A DNA stretch of 64,000 nucleotides from Paenibacillus_E allorhizoplanae (GCF_927798215.1 NZ_CAKMMW010000001.1:434001-498000), one strand, 5' to 3'. Shown: positions 35,963 through 45,394, numbered from the stretch's first letter. Notes: generated by a model from the letters alone, not told the origin. Translations and numbers: made by a program.

Positions 35963-36618
35963 TCCGAGTACCCCCTACGTGGCCGATAGCCCGATTCGTT
36001 CAAGAAGCTCTGAACCACATCTTCTGGCAGCGCTCGAAGCGTAATACCTGAGCTTTTTGCTGTCACAAACATCTTGCAAGCCATTTCAAGCGTATGCATG
36101 GCCATCCGTGCTTCCTTCACATTCGTATCGTAAACAAGCACACCATGATTTTCGAGGAAGAGAACATTGGCTTTGCGAGCTTTCTCACGCACCGCATCAC
36201 CAAGCTCACGGGATCCAGGATGATAATAAGGAACACGTTCAATCCGTTCCAGGTAATACATCGTTTCAACAAACCATTCGGATGGCAGACGTTCTCCCGA
36301 GCAGGCTAGCATAGTACTGTAAAAGGGTGAAGCATGAAGTACGGCTCCTACATCAGGTCGTGATTCATAAATCGCTTGATGCATGGGCACTTCTTTCGAT
36401 GGTTTCTTCCCTGCCACAGAAGACGTGGCACCCGCGGATAAAGAGCACTCGACGAAATCATTTTCGTCGAGCTCTCCTAAATCTGTACCGCTTGCTGTTA
36501 TGAGATAATGGTCACCATGGGTTCGCGCACTGATGTTGCCGGCGTTTCCCCAAGCCAAACCATGATTTAGCATGTATCGCCCAGCTTCCTGCAACTGCTG
36601 CCAAACCGATGTTTCCAT
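35959..36618 (-). CDS. Class II aldolase/adducin family protein with altered metal site
   Basis: A protein of 219 residues of the fuculose-phosphate aldolase/OtnC fold: LAWGNAGNISARTHGDHYLI and ITASGTDLGELDENDFVECS at the start, and the loop SKEVPMHQAIYESRPDVGAV. The family's zinc ligands are Glu-His-x-His-His. Glu76, His95 and His158 (in LENHGVLVY) are present, but the second His of the HxH pair is Ser97 (LHASPFY). So metal binding may be weaker or use another ligand. Its ATG directly follows the TAA of the GH38 gene, and its stop overlaps the DUF1537 kinase start. Aldolase or decarboxylase activity on a kinase product is the likely job. Confidence 0.87.
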   Translation of the reverse strand: METSVWQQLQEAGRYMLNHGLAWGNAGNISARTHGDHYLITASGTDLGELDENDFVECSLSAGATSSVAGKKPSKEVPMHQAIYESRPDVGAVLHASPFYSTMLACSGERLPSEWFVETMYYLERIERVPYYHPGSRELGDAVREKARKANVLFLENHGVLVYDTNVKEARMAMHTLEMACKMFVTAKSSGITLRALPEDVVQSFLNESGYRPRRGYSE

Positions 36619-39051
36619 TTACTCCACGTCCCATTCCAGCATATTGGTTTCTTTGATCGGCAATTCCGGATTTTGCGGCACGCGGAAGGTTTTGATCTCG
36701 CATGGTTTAAAATCCGCCTTGATGACACGTTTCCATCGTGGCAATGCAATCTCAGCGGAGGTTGCTGATTTGTTCGTCTCATAGACACGAATAATGAGGT
36801 CATCATTATCTTCTGCCTTCTTAATTGCACTAACAACGATATTGTCTCGGTTGACGTTCACAAAGGAATCCGTCTGCGCAAGATCACCTTTATGGAACGA
36901 TTCGATAACTGCAATCGGCTTGCAGTTTAGCTCCGCAGCGCGTTTCACTGTGCCTGCTTGCTCCCAAGTCCCTTCATGCGGCAGCAAGGAGTAGGAGAAA
37001 CGCTGAATACCTTGATCAATGAAGGAATACTCGCCGTTCGGATCCGGTTCATAAGGCACATGATGCGCGTAAATAGGGCTTCTTAATACCGTCATCGCCA
37101 TATCCTGGTTATGAATGCTATAGCTGTATTTAGCATCGTTCATGAGGCTGAGGCCATACATGATGTTGCCTTTGCGAGTTACGCCGGAATAATCAATCCA
37201 CGTTAACCCTGGCTCTTCTTCACCATTATGCTCACGTTCAATCGTGCCGTACGGAATCTCATAAGTTTGCTTGCTAAAGATCACATTTACAGGGAACACC
37301 AGCTTCAACATTTTGAACGATTCACGCCAGTCCACCATCACCTGTACATCGATCTGATCGCGATCCGGGTACATAGCGAAATCTTGAACCAGTTTGGAAT
37401 TGCCGTACTCGCTGACAACACGAATGACCGATTTCACAGGACCGTGTTCAACACGGAACACCTTTTTCGCTTTGAAGCTACCTGCTTTTTGGTTGAAATG
37501 CAGGACATCATGGCTCCACGTATCCGATTTATCATCAAGGACAATTGGCTTCGCCCCTTCGCCTTTCAACACTTCATGATCGACAACTTTATCATGCAAG
37601 CTTTTGATATACCCTGTTTCTTTATCAAACTCTAAGCGGAAACGCTTATTTTCCATCACTAAATCGCTAGCTTGGATGGGTTCACCAACAGGTTTATGTG
37701 AAGCTGATTCTGCTACCAATTTATACACACGATAACCCATGGATGGCAGATCAGCCATAAAACTAAGCCGGAATCGGCCATTCGCAGAGGCCTGAGATTG
37801 CACCGTCTGGAACGGTACCGGGTTCCCTTTGTCATCCAACAAAACGGTCGTTGGTTTAATACCGCCAACTTCGAGCTCCACATTCACTCGACTTTCCCAG
37901 ACATGTGGATTGAATACAACGATTGGTTTCATCGTTACGTCTTGCTCTATGTTGATGTTCCAGGATAACGATTGAACGGCATAATTCAGCGATCGATCGG
38001 CTATAGCCATAGCTTCACCGTACAAATACATCGCATCTTCGTAAGCTGGTTCAAGACTCGTTCCCGCCAGAATGTCGTGGAACTGATTAAAGAGCACATT
38101 TTTCCAAGCTTGATTGAACTCAGCCGGATACGGTTGGCCTGTTATCCACGAAGCAAGTGCTGAGTATTTCTCTGCTGCCATAAGGCGATTCTCAGCCTTG
38201 CGATTCCAATGTTTAATGCCAGAGTGAGCCGCATAACAGCCACTAGCATGATGCTGCAAATCATCGTGTACAACGGGTAGGTTTAAATTCTTTTTCTCCA
38301 TCTCCTGGAAATAGACATCTGGCGTTGCAAACTCAAGCTGAGGAAGCGATGGGTCCGCGTTCATGCGGCGAATACTTTCGATATTCTCCTTCGTTGGGCC
38401 ACCACCGTGGTTTCCAACGCCATAGAACAACATCAGTTCGTTCAAAGGATCTTTGAATTCGCCTAGACAACGGCGAACATGGTTTTCCAAATCTTTGCCC
38501 CAAGACAAATATTCGTACATAATGCGGAAGGTCATAACTTGTGAGCCATCATCCGATTCCCACATGAACAGACGGCTTGGCAGCCCTTTTTCATTCGGCA
38601 TCGGACGCATCATCACGTAATAATCCATGCCGCTCTTCTTTAGAATTTGCGGAAGCATCCCGTTATGTCCAAAGCTGTCTACGTTATAGCCGACTTTCGC
38701 AGTCACTCCGAATTTCTCTTTGAAATAATGTTGGCCATACAGACCTTGACGGACAAATGATTCGCCATTCGGAATGTTACAGTCCGGTTGAATCCACCAA
38801 CCGCCTACAATGTTCCAGCGACCTTCTTGTACGCGTTTTTTAATTTCCGCGAACATAGCGGGCTCATTATTTTCAATCCACTCGTACATGGCCGCCGAGC
38901 TGGACGTGAAAATAAAATCTTCAGATTCCGTCATACGATCTAATGCGGAACGGAAAGTAGCTTTCGCTTCTTGGAAACCTTCCTGCCATTGCCATAACCA
39001 AACCGGATCTAGATGTGCGTTCCCAATCATGTACAGTTTGTTATCTTTCAT
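36619..39051 (-). CDS. GH38 alpha-mannosidase (copy A)
   Basis: A cytoplasmic enzyme of 810 residues. The metal-binding motif GNAHLDPVWLWQWQEG (His13, Asp15) and the nucleophile block GYNVDSFGHNGMLPQIL (Asp125) are intact, as is VVHDDLQHHASGCYAAHSGI with a further metal-site His. A long beta-sandwich region follows from about residue 400. Family GH38 removes alpha-linked mannose with retention. The paralogue at 53955 is closely similar over the full length. GGGGG precedes the ATG. It follows a class II aldolase gene by 17 bp and touches the adducin-type aldolase gene. The likely substrate is an imported mannose-containing oligosaccharide. Confidence 0.94.
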   Translation of the reverse strand: MKDNKLYMIGNAHLDPVWLWQWQEGFQEAKATFRSALDRMTESEDFIFTSSSAAMYEWIENNEPAMFAEIKKRVQEGRWNIVGGWWIQPDCNIPNGESFVRQGLYGQHYFKEKFGVTAKVGYNVDSFGHNGMLPQILKKSGMDYYVMMRPMPNEKGLPSRLFMWESDDGSQVMTFRIMYEYLSWGKDLENHVRRCLGEFKDPLNELMLFYGVGNHGGGPTKENIESIRRMNADPSLPQLEFATPDVYFQEMEKKNLNLPVVHDDLQHHASGCYAAHSGIKHWNRKAENRLMAAEKYSALASWITGQPYPAEFNQAWKNVLFNQFHDILAGTSLEPAYEDAMYLYGEAMAIADRSLNYAVQSLSWNINIEQDVTMKPIVVFNPHVWESRVNVELEVGGIKPTTVLLDDKGNPVPFQTVQSQASANGRFRLSFMADLPSMGYRVYKLVAESASHKPVGEPIQASDLVMENKRFRLEFDKETGYIKSLHDKVVDHEVLKGEGAKPIVLDDKSDTWSHDVLHFNQKAGSFKAKKVFRVEHGPVKSVIRVVSEYGNSKLVQDFAMYPDRDQIDVQVMVDWRESFKMLKLVFPVNVIFSKQTYEIPYGTIEREHNGEEEPGLTWIDYSGVTRKGNIMYGLSLMNDAKYSYSIHNQDMAMTVLRSPIYAHHVPYEPDPNGEYSFIDQGIQRFSYSLLPHEGTWEQAGTVKRAAELNCKPIAVIESFHKGDLAQTDSFVNVNRDNIVVSAIKKAEDNDDLIIRVYETNKSATSAEIALPRWKRVIKADFKPCEIKTFRVPQNPELPIKETNMLEWDVE

Positions 39052-39068
39052 TGAGAGAATCCCCCTAT

Positions 39069-39989
39069 TTATTTATTGAAAACATCCGCTTTGCCAGCGC
39101 TGCTCAAAAATTCATTCATTTTTTCCATAACGGTTTGCGTTACCGCATCACGACCGATTTGAAGCATCTCTGGTGATAGGTTCTTACATTCTTCATTCGT
39201 CATGCGTTCTTCACGGCCAAGTGCCTTGAGCAAGGACAGCTCCAAATCCGTCGCAATATTCACTTTGCTGACTCCACCACCAGGTAGATGATAGGCATTT
39301 CGCATCATCTCAGGTGGTACACCGGAACCACCATGCAGGACCAGGTGTACCGGTGTTAATTTACGAATCTTCATTAAGCGATCGTAGTCAATTTTCGGCT
39401 GCTTCACGACATATACACCGTGAGCTGTACCACAAGAGACAGCAAGCGCGTCAATCCCAGTAATCGCAACAAACTCAGCCGCTTCGACAGGATCTGTGTA
39501 CAATTCTTCATCCTTATCTGTCTCTACAAAATCAGTTGTTCCGATCATACCCAGCTCGGCTTCAACCGATACACCTTTGGCATGGGCATAAACGACAACC
39601 TCTTTACTTATGGCAGCATTCTCGTCAAAAGGCTTCTCAGAAGCATCAATCATGACGGATGTAAAACCTGCGGCAATGGCTTCTTTAATAGTTTCCAATT
39701 CCTTCGTGTGATCCAAATGTAGGACGACCGGAACAGTAATTTTCAACTCTTCAACTTGACGATAGAATTCTTCGCCGAACTCAGCTGCCGTAATTCCATA
39801 ACGAATCAATTCTTTATGTGAAATTTGAACGATCAATGGAGAGTTCGCTCCTTGACCTGCTTGTAGAACAGCAGCAATCATCGGCGTGTAGCGCGGTGAG
39901 AAAGAACCAATCGCAAAATGGTGCGGTTCAGCTACCTCTAGTGCCTGTTTCAATGTGATAACGGGTGAATTCGTGGAAGTTCTTGTCAT
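39069..39989 (-). CDS. Class II fructose-bisphosphate aldolase family protein (copy A)
   Basis: A zinc-dependent aldolase of 306 residues. Conserved metal and substrate sites are visible: VVLHLDHTKELETIKEAI, FTSVMIDASEKPFDENAAIS, SVEAELGMIGTTD, VSCGTAHGVY and VLHGGSGVP. The Gly-rich GGGVSKVNIATDLE binds the phosphate. Members act on fructose 1,6-, tagatose 1,6- or other ketose bisphosphates; a heptulose bisphosphate is possible given the sedoheptulokinase-like neighbour. A near-identical paralogue lies at 57254. GGGAG lies upstream of the ATG. It follows the racemase-family gene and precedes the GH38 gene, the same order as in the other block. Confidence 0.93.
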   Translation of the reverse strand: MTRTSTNSPVITLKQALEVAEPHHFAIGSFSPRYTPMIAAVLQAGQGANSPLIVQISHKELIRYGITAAEFGEEFYRQVEELKITVPVVLHLDHTKELETIKEAIAAGFTSVMIDASEKPFDENAAISKEVVVYAHAKGVSVEAELGMIGTTDFVETDKDEELYTDPVEAAEFVAITGIDALAVSCGTAHGVYVVKQPKIDYDRLMKIRKLTPVHLVLHGGSGVPPEMMRNAYHLPGGGVSKVNIATDLELSLLKALGREERMTNEECKNLSPEMLQIGRDAVTQTVMEKMNEFLSSAGKADVFNK

Positions 39990-40037
39990 GGTTATAATCT
40001 CCCTATAATCCGATTTTTTATATCTATATTTTATAGT

Positions 40038-40700
40038 TTAAAGCTGCTCCATTACTTCTTTGACACGCATCATACCTAAACGTGGACTACTCAGAAATTG
40101 CGCTTGCTCCTCTGGAGCAAACTGTGAAATGACTCTTGCCATGGAAGCTTGTGCAAGAACGACCAGATCCGTCTTAGCAGCAAGCTCGCGAAGAACCTCC
40201 GCTAATTCCACATCATGACCCTCTTTATCCCCAGCTATCAGCTTCTGATAAGCCGATTTAGCGACAACAGATTCAATCAGGACCGTCTTGCCACCTTCCG
40301 CGGCTTTATCGGAAATCAATCGTTTCGTCGGTTGAAGTGTCGTTTCAAGCGTTGCAGCAACACCGATGGTTTCGGCTGAACGAACTGCAAACTCCGCCAT
40401 CGCATCATCAATTCGGATAATTGGAATGCTCAGCTCAGGACGTACTCGGGCAACGAGCTCACCAATCGACGAGCATGCACTCAAGATACAAGCTGCTCCT
40501 GCTTTCTCTGCAATGCGTGCATATTGACGGAAGCGATCTGCAATTTCATCGATTTGCCCTCCGTTTGCCGCAAGCTGTGGCAAGATGGAATCATCCACCC
40601 AGTTCATCACTTCAACGCCTGGCAGAAGCTCATTGGCTAACGCTTTTAAACTATCGACAGTAACGGGTGTTGTATGAATAATGGCAAGTTTAGGCTTCAT
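40038..40700 (-). CDS. Aspartate/glutamate racemase family protein with one catalytic cysteine
   Basis: A protein of 220 residues with the pseudo-symmetric fold of Asp/Glu/hydantoin racemases. The first half has AACILSACSSIGELVARV, carrying the family cysteine (Cys76, with Cys71 nearby). At the matching place in the second half (LVVLAQASMARVISQ, about 180-194), the second catalytic cysteine is missing. One-cysteine relatives include decarboxylases and isomerases, so it need not be a racemase. Its start lies 11 bases inside the end of the kinase gene and AAAGGAG precedes it, so the pair is coupled. Its role in sugar catabolism is unknown. Confidence 0.85.
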   Translation of the reverse strand: MKPKLAIIHTTPVTVDSLKALANELLPGVEVMNWVDDSILPQLAANGGQIDEIADRFRQYARIAEKAGAACILSACSSIGELVARVRPELSIPIIRIDDAMAEFAVRSAETIGVAATLETTLQPTKRLISDKAAEGGKTVLIESVVAKSAYQKLIAGDKEGHDVELAEVLRELAAKTDLVVLAQASMARVISQFAPEEQAQFLSSPRLGMMRVKEVMEQL

Positions 40701-42069
40701 TTGTATCGCTCCTTTGCACCCTTTGTAGTGCTACTTCATAGTTTCTATATAATCCACTAGCGACTGAAGCATGAATGGCTGCACCGAACGCTGCTTCTTC
40801 TTTCACCTTTCCAAAGGTAATGGGCAGCTGCCATTTCAACTGTGCTAGACGCTGCATCGCAACATTGTGGCGTATTCCGTTGCCGGATGCGACGATCCTA
40901 GTTAGCTTACTGAGAATAGGGTTAGGAAACTGCTGTGTAAAACCAACTAATTCATCTAGGATGCCATGAAGGAAACCAGCTGTTAACTGTTGGGGATTGA
41001 AATTATCTGCTCGAATACCTTCAATAAAACCCGTGGATTGCGGATTCTCCCTAGTTCCGAAAAACTGGGTTCCTACTCGCAACGGCGGGATCGAAATCGT
41101 TATCGCTTCCTCCGCTAAGCGATTCATCGTCTCGTAGAGTCGGCATTCATCTCCCTCAGCAAATGCACCGAGCACCGCTCGGAAAAATTGTTCCAACACT
41201 TCATACGATTTACCACCGCTAAGCGAAGCCCCAACAAGCAAATACCCGTCATCTACAAACGGTCGCGTATTCAGCAATGGACATTGTATAAATTCAGGAG
41301 TGTATACCGACACCTGCGAACCGGTTCCCACATTAACAAGTAAATTACCTTTGAAAGAGGGAACCGCCCCCAGGAAGCTTGCTTGATTATCGCCGATCGC
41401 ACAGACGACTGTCTTCCCATCAACCGTTTCCCCAACAAGTTGTCCGTTGGTTGCAAGCTCTGGCAAGAAGCTGTCATCCATCCCTGCATCGCTTAGTTTC
41501 TCCTTGGCAAATCGCCCAGTCTCTAGCGAATAAAGGCCAATACTTGCGGCATTTGTGCGATCCATGAACGGGGCAGCTTCCCCGCAGAGCCTCATCGCCA
41601 CATAATCCCCAATCGTGCATAGCTTAGCAGCACGCAATGGAATTTCATCTTGCTGCGTCATATAAAAGTGCGTAACTAGGCCAAATCCTGTATGCATGGG
41701 ATAACCTGTCCAGTCAGTTAATGTTGCTGCATAGGTCAGACCTGAAGTAAAATGCAAATCGCCACGACCATCCTGCCAAGTAAAGAGTGGGCTAACAGCC
41801 CGACCTTCTTCGTTGACATAGAGCACACCGTGCATTTGACAGGAAATTCCAATGGACTGAACGTTTATCCAGTCTTCGTGACAATCTGCGATTAGAACAC
41901 CGACTAGTTCTACAATCCTATCCGCATTTTGGGTACGTTCCCAAAATTCCAAGGAGGGCATGGCTGAATCATTTACTCTAGAAACAGTCCGTATAACACG
42001 TCCATCTTCGCTATTGATCACGATGATACAAATGGATGTTGTGCCAATATCAATACCAGCCACATACAT
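40690..42069 (-). CDS. Sedoheptulokinase-like FGGY carbohydrate kinase
   Basis: An ATP-dependent kinase of 459 residues. The start at 42069 has AGGGAG upstream; an ATG 18 bases earlier precedes that site. YVAGIDIGTTSICIIVINSE is the N-terminal FGGY motif. Several blocks match sedoheptulokinase more than xylulokinase: ISCQMHGVLY, LFTWQDGRGDL, GYPMHTGFGLVTHFY, TIGDYVAMRLCG, RTNAASIGLYSLETG, AIGDNQASFLGA and GASLSGGKSYEVLEQFF. The reaction would be sedoheptulose to sedoheptulose 7-phosphate. That assignment is from memory of family motifs and needs alignment. It is followed by the racemase-family gene (overlap 11 bp) and lies in the same cluster as a GmhA-like isomerase, which uses the same product. 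Confidence 0.82.
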   Translation of the reverse strand: MYVAGIDIGTTSICIIVINSEDGRVIRTVSRVNDSAMPSLEFWERTQNADRIVELVGVLIADCHEDWINVQSIGISCQMHGVLYVNEEGRAVSPLFTWQDGRGDLHFTSGLTYAATLTDWTGYPMHTGFGLVTHFYMTQQDEIPLRAAKLCTIGDYVAMRLCGEAAPFMDRTNAASIGLYSLETGRFAKEKLSDAGMDDSFLPELATNGQLVGETVDGKTVVCAIGDNQASFLGAVPSFKGNLLVNVGTGSQVSVYTPEFIQCPLLNTRPFVDDGYLLVGASLSGGKSYEVLEQFFRAVLGAFAEGDECRLYETMNRLAEEAITISIPPLRVGTQFFGTRENPQSTGFIEGIRADNFNPQQLTAGFLHGILDELVGFTQQFPNPILSKLTRIVASGNGIRHNVAMQRLAQLKWQLPITFGKVKEEAAFGAAIHASVASGLYRNYEVALQRVQRSDTNEA

Positions 42070-42083
42070 AGGGAGTTCTCCCT

Positions 42084-44126
42084 TCATCGATCGTTGAGAT
42101 CTAGCTCATGTTCATAGGAAAGGGAAGCTTGTGACGCATATAAAATTAATCCAATGCACCAAGAATGGGACAACGTAAGCATCATGCCTTTGGGCTGAAA
42201 GCAATTGGTATTGTAGAACCTTTCGGTTACCATCCCTTTATAAGCATTGAAATCGCCATCTTCCCTTGCAATAAATTGCAAGAAACAAGAGATATGATCA
42301 CGTGTACGATCGAGATAATAACGGTCACCTGTATACGTCCAAAGTCGTAACATCTCCGGTACGGCAAACAATCCATAATTGTGCAAGTGCTGGTTGGATG
42401 TCGATGCCTGATCCGCACCGCGTGAACAGTAATCGTATTGGGCAAGCAGGGAGTGCTTAGGGAATTGTAGATTATACGTCCAGCGGAATGTCATCATCCA
42501 GTCAGCTGCGCTTGACGCAAGCTCTAACCAGAGTGGTTGACGATTCCACTCATACAACAACACATACGAAACGACCGCATTGTAAGCATCTTCTGAAGTT
42601 GGTGTTAAATGAACGTCTTCTGGGGCACCATAGATGTACTCATCACGTATGAAACGTTCATAGTAGCTCCCTCCACGAACCGCAGCAGCAGAGAATGTCT
42701 CCTCTGCGAAGTAAGCAGCTCCTTCCAGTAAGGCAGCTATCCAAAGCATGCCGCCTGCGCCGTCCCACTCTTGCACTTCGCCAGTCTCACAATCGTAATA
42801 AGAGCCGAAGTTCCCATCGGAGCGTTGATGCGCAGTTGCATATCGAAGGTTGGACAGCACGGCGTGCTCCCAATCCGGATGTTCGATTCCTGCTTCTCTC
42901 TCGAATGCTAACGCCCGAACCAGGAATAGGGTTGCTTCCGATACTGTTCTTGCTTGAAGCCAAGTTCGTTTGGGATTCCAGCCAGCTGTCCAACCTCTTC
43001 CCAGCTCCCAGGAAGCCCAGAAAGTTCCGCTTGGCGCAAGCCCTGTAGCAATCTTGTTCAGGACTGCAATACCTGCATCCGTATAGGAAGCATTATTTAT
43101 TCTTCTGCCGTACGTTAGTAATGCATAAGCATAAGGCACACCGCTTACCCAGCTGACATGCATATGCGGACGATCGCCCATACCTTTGACATTGTTGTTG
43201 AACTCTCGATCGAATGCCGCTGTTTCCCTTAAGATGTCGTTCTCTCGATCATAGTGCCATTCGTATAGTCCATGTGCGGTTAATTCTGCTGCTTGTTCTA
43301 AGCCCATCCATGGATTAAGTCCGTGATCCTTACGATGAATGGCATACATTTGACGAACAAAAGGATTATAACTATGTGGATCAGGTGTGCCCGCATACAC
43401 ATATAAATGAAGCTGAACTTGCTCACCTGGTTGGAAAGTATGCATAACGAGATCGGCAGGCGCTGGCACTGCGTTACCAATGAACGTGACCGGTTCCTCT
43501 CTGTAAGGGAAGTTAAGCCAAATCTCCGTACCCGATGCATTGCCTCGGAAGCCCAACCCACTAAGTCCAAGCGGGGACATTTCATCCGTACAAAGAGCAC
43601 CGCACATGCCATCATTCCAAGCGAATACCGCAGGTAGAGCTGCACGGTCTGCACGGAAGGACCAATAGTCGGAGACCATTTGCTGAGGGTCTCCACCCTT
43701 AAAGTCATAACGCGGATAAGGACGCAAGTTCTTTTCAAATCGATTTTCTTTATAAAAAGCGCCCGGAATCATCCAATCCGGTTTACCCGCTCCTTCTAGC
43801 TGACAGCCAAACTGCAGGTTAACAGCAGAGGCTTCCTTGCCTGTATACTGAACATCTATAAAAACTTCGTAGTAGCTGCAAATATCGCTGTTTTGCTTCC
43901 AGCTGGAACTTACTTGAAAGTTCTCTGATTGCCCCGACACCTGAAATCCATCGGCTATCGACACTGCTTCACGCACAGGAACAATTTCTTTACCTCCGTT
44001 ACGATCACTCACTGTTAATAATTGTGTAAACGATAGACTTGCTTCTTGCATGGATTCAGCGCGCATAATCTGAAATGCCTTCGTTCCACTTTTAGAACCG
44101 TCGTCCGCTACCTTCCACTGCATCAT
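42084..44126 (-). CDS. Uncharacterised protein, probable alpha/alpha-toroid glycan enzyme
   Basis: A protein of 680 residues; I cannot name a family. The first 250 residues are strand-rich. The region from about 260 on is helical with repeated pairs, as in six-hairpin glycosidases and lyases: HMHVSWVSGVPYAYALLTYG, WNPKRTWLQARTVSEATLFL, GAGGMLWIAALLEGAAYF, TSEDAYNAVVSYVLLYEW. No signal peptide. The start ATG at 44126 lies 7 bases after GGAGG and overlaps the amidohydrolase stop. A GTG at 44129 is also in frame but only 4 bases from that site. Likely role: cytoplasmic cleavage of an imported oligosaccharide. A lyase-type beta-elimination or a hydrolase would both fit. Confidence 0.75.
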   Translation of the reverse strand: MMQWKVADDGSKSGTKAFQIMRAESMQEASLSFTQLLTVSDRNGGKEIVPVREAVSIADGFQVSGQSENFQVSSSWKQNSDICSYYEVFIDVQYTGKEASAVNLQFGCQLEGAGKPDWMIPGAFYKENRFEKNLRPYPRYDFKGGDPQQMVSDYWSFRADRAALPAVFAWNDGMCGALCTDEMSPLGLSGLGFRGNASGTEIWLNFPYREEPVTFIGNAVPAPADLVMHTFQPGEQVQLHLYVYAGTPDPHSYNPFVRQMYAIHRKDHGLNPWMGLEQAAELTAHGLYEWHYDRENDILRETAAFDREFNNNVKGMGDRPHMHVSWVSGVPYAYALLTYGRRINNASYTDAGIAVLNKIATGLAPSGTFWASWELGRGWTAGWNPKRTWLQARTVSEATLFLVRALAFEREAGIEHPDWEHAVLSNLRYATAHQRSDGNFGSYYDCETGEVQEWDGAGGMLWIAALLEGAAYFAEETFSAAAVRGGSYYERFIRDEYIYGAPEDVHLTPTSEDAYNAVVSYVLLYEWNRQPLWLELASSAADWMMTFRWTYNLQFPKHSLLAQYDYCSRGADQASTSNQHLHNYGLFAVPEMLRLWTYTGDRYYLDRTRDHISCFLQFIAREDGDFNAYKGMVTERFYNTNCFQPKGMMLTLSHSWCIGLILYASQASLSYEHELDLNDR

Positions 44127-45394
44127 CACTGAACCTCCATGCCCTTCAGCTTATATATGTCAATTAAGTTCGTGCGGAAAATGCGATCGGCAAATGTCAT
44201 CGCTTCGGATTCGTCAAGTGCGCTCTCGGCCACTTTTTCACTCAGAACATCTGCCACGACTTTCCTAGCCAACTTCTGATGCGCATAGGTGCCTTCGATA
44301 AAGTTATAATCGCCGCCAAAACCTTGTATTTTCGTCATAGGTACCATTTCAATGAATCCATGCAATATTTGTTTAGCTGCCGTAGGCGAAATAATATATA
44401 CCCAAGTTAAATCGGCATACACGTTCTGGAAATTCTTCACGATGCTTAGATAAGGTAGATAATATGGATAGCCGCTGTGGAGCAGAACGAAATTCGTATC
44501 TTTGTATTCCAGCAACAATGGGATGAGCAATTCCACATTCGAGTTCGTGATGGTATTCCCATTGGATGAAACACTGACTTCATGGTGCCCTGTATGAATT
44601 TGAATGGGGAGACCGTAAGCCGTTGACCGTTGGATGATAAAATGAATCAAATAATCCTGCAGCGCCTGGGTTTCCGCTTGTGAAAGCGGCTCATCCAGCT
44701 TACAGCCCATTAGGCGATTAAAAGCTAGCTCCGCTTCATGAAAAGTCGGCTTTCCAGAAGCAAGGGAGCGCCAGTATGCATGCCCGAACTTCGTTGCAAC
44801 CATGCCTTCCTGGACATATTTATGCAATAAGGTATCCACTGCATCTAAGTATTGGCTCAAATGATAGACGGTGACACCTGCCATCCGCTCAACAGTGGTA
44901 ATATCCTTTAATGTTCGCAATTTGAAAGTGAAATCCATAAACATAATGGGACGAAAACGTTCGTATTCCAATTTCGTGGTTTGTATGAGTGTAAAAGCAA
45001 GATCAATACCAGACTTTTGGGCCATGACATGCTCATACCAATCAGGGTTGTGTGAGGCTTGCACGACTTTTTCGTTCGTCTCAAGTAAATTTTTCACGTT
45101 CCACTCGCTTAGACCATATAAATCTTCCATCGCTGTCCGAAACATCCGGGCATACGTTGTATTTTTTGTTTTATGCCAATAGTCCATAAATATCGAAGCT
45201 TTTTGTTCTACACTTATGGAATTTTGTCTTCCTAAAGCACCTAATTTCATGCCTGCGCTATGAAAATCCGAGTCCAAATAATGCAAAAGAGAGAATAAAT
45301 CATGATTTTCATTTTTACGAATTTGCGGTGTTGCCAGATGTTCATGACCGTCAATGATGCGGATTTGGTTAACATAATCATGGAAGATGCTCAT
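44126..45394 (-). CDS. Amidohydrolase superfamily protein
   Basis: A TIM-barrel metal enzyme of 422 residues. The HxH motif is IIDGHEHLATP near residue 16; further candidate ligands are Lys in MVATKFGHAYW, His in PIQIHTGHHEVS, His in FVLLHSGYPYYLP, and Asp in GFGGDYNFIEG. This set resembles the Amidohydro_2 and uronate-isomerase-like groups. It could be an isomerase, lactonase or deacetylase for a sugar; I cannot choose. AAGGAGAG lies about 11 bases before the ATG. It is the first enzyme gene after the transport genes of block A, and the next gene overlaps its stop, so they are co-translated. Confidence 0.85.
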   Translation of the reverse strand: MSIFHDYVNQIRIIDGHEHLATPQIRKNENHDLFSLLHYLDSDFHSAGMKLGALGRQNSISVEQKASIFMDYWHKTKNTTYARMFRTAMEDLYGLSEWNVKNLLETNEKVVQASHNPDWYEHVMAQKSGIDLAFTLIQTTKLEYERFRPIMFMDFTFKLRTLKDITTVERMAGVTVYHLSQYLDAVDTLLHKYVQEGMVATKFGHAYWRSLASGKPTFHEAELAFNRLMGCKLDEPLSQAETQALQDYLIHFIIQRSTAYGLPIQIHTGHHEVSVSSNGNTITNSNVELLIPLLLEYKDTNFVLLHSGYPYYLPYLSIVKNFQNVYADLTWVYIISPTAAKQILHGFIEMVPMTKIQGFGGDYNFIEGTYAHQKLARKVVADVLSEKVAESALDESEAMTFADRIFRTNLIDIYKLKGMEVQ

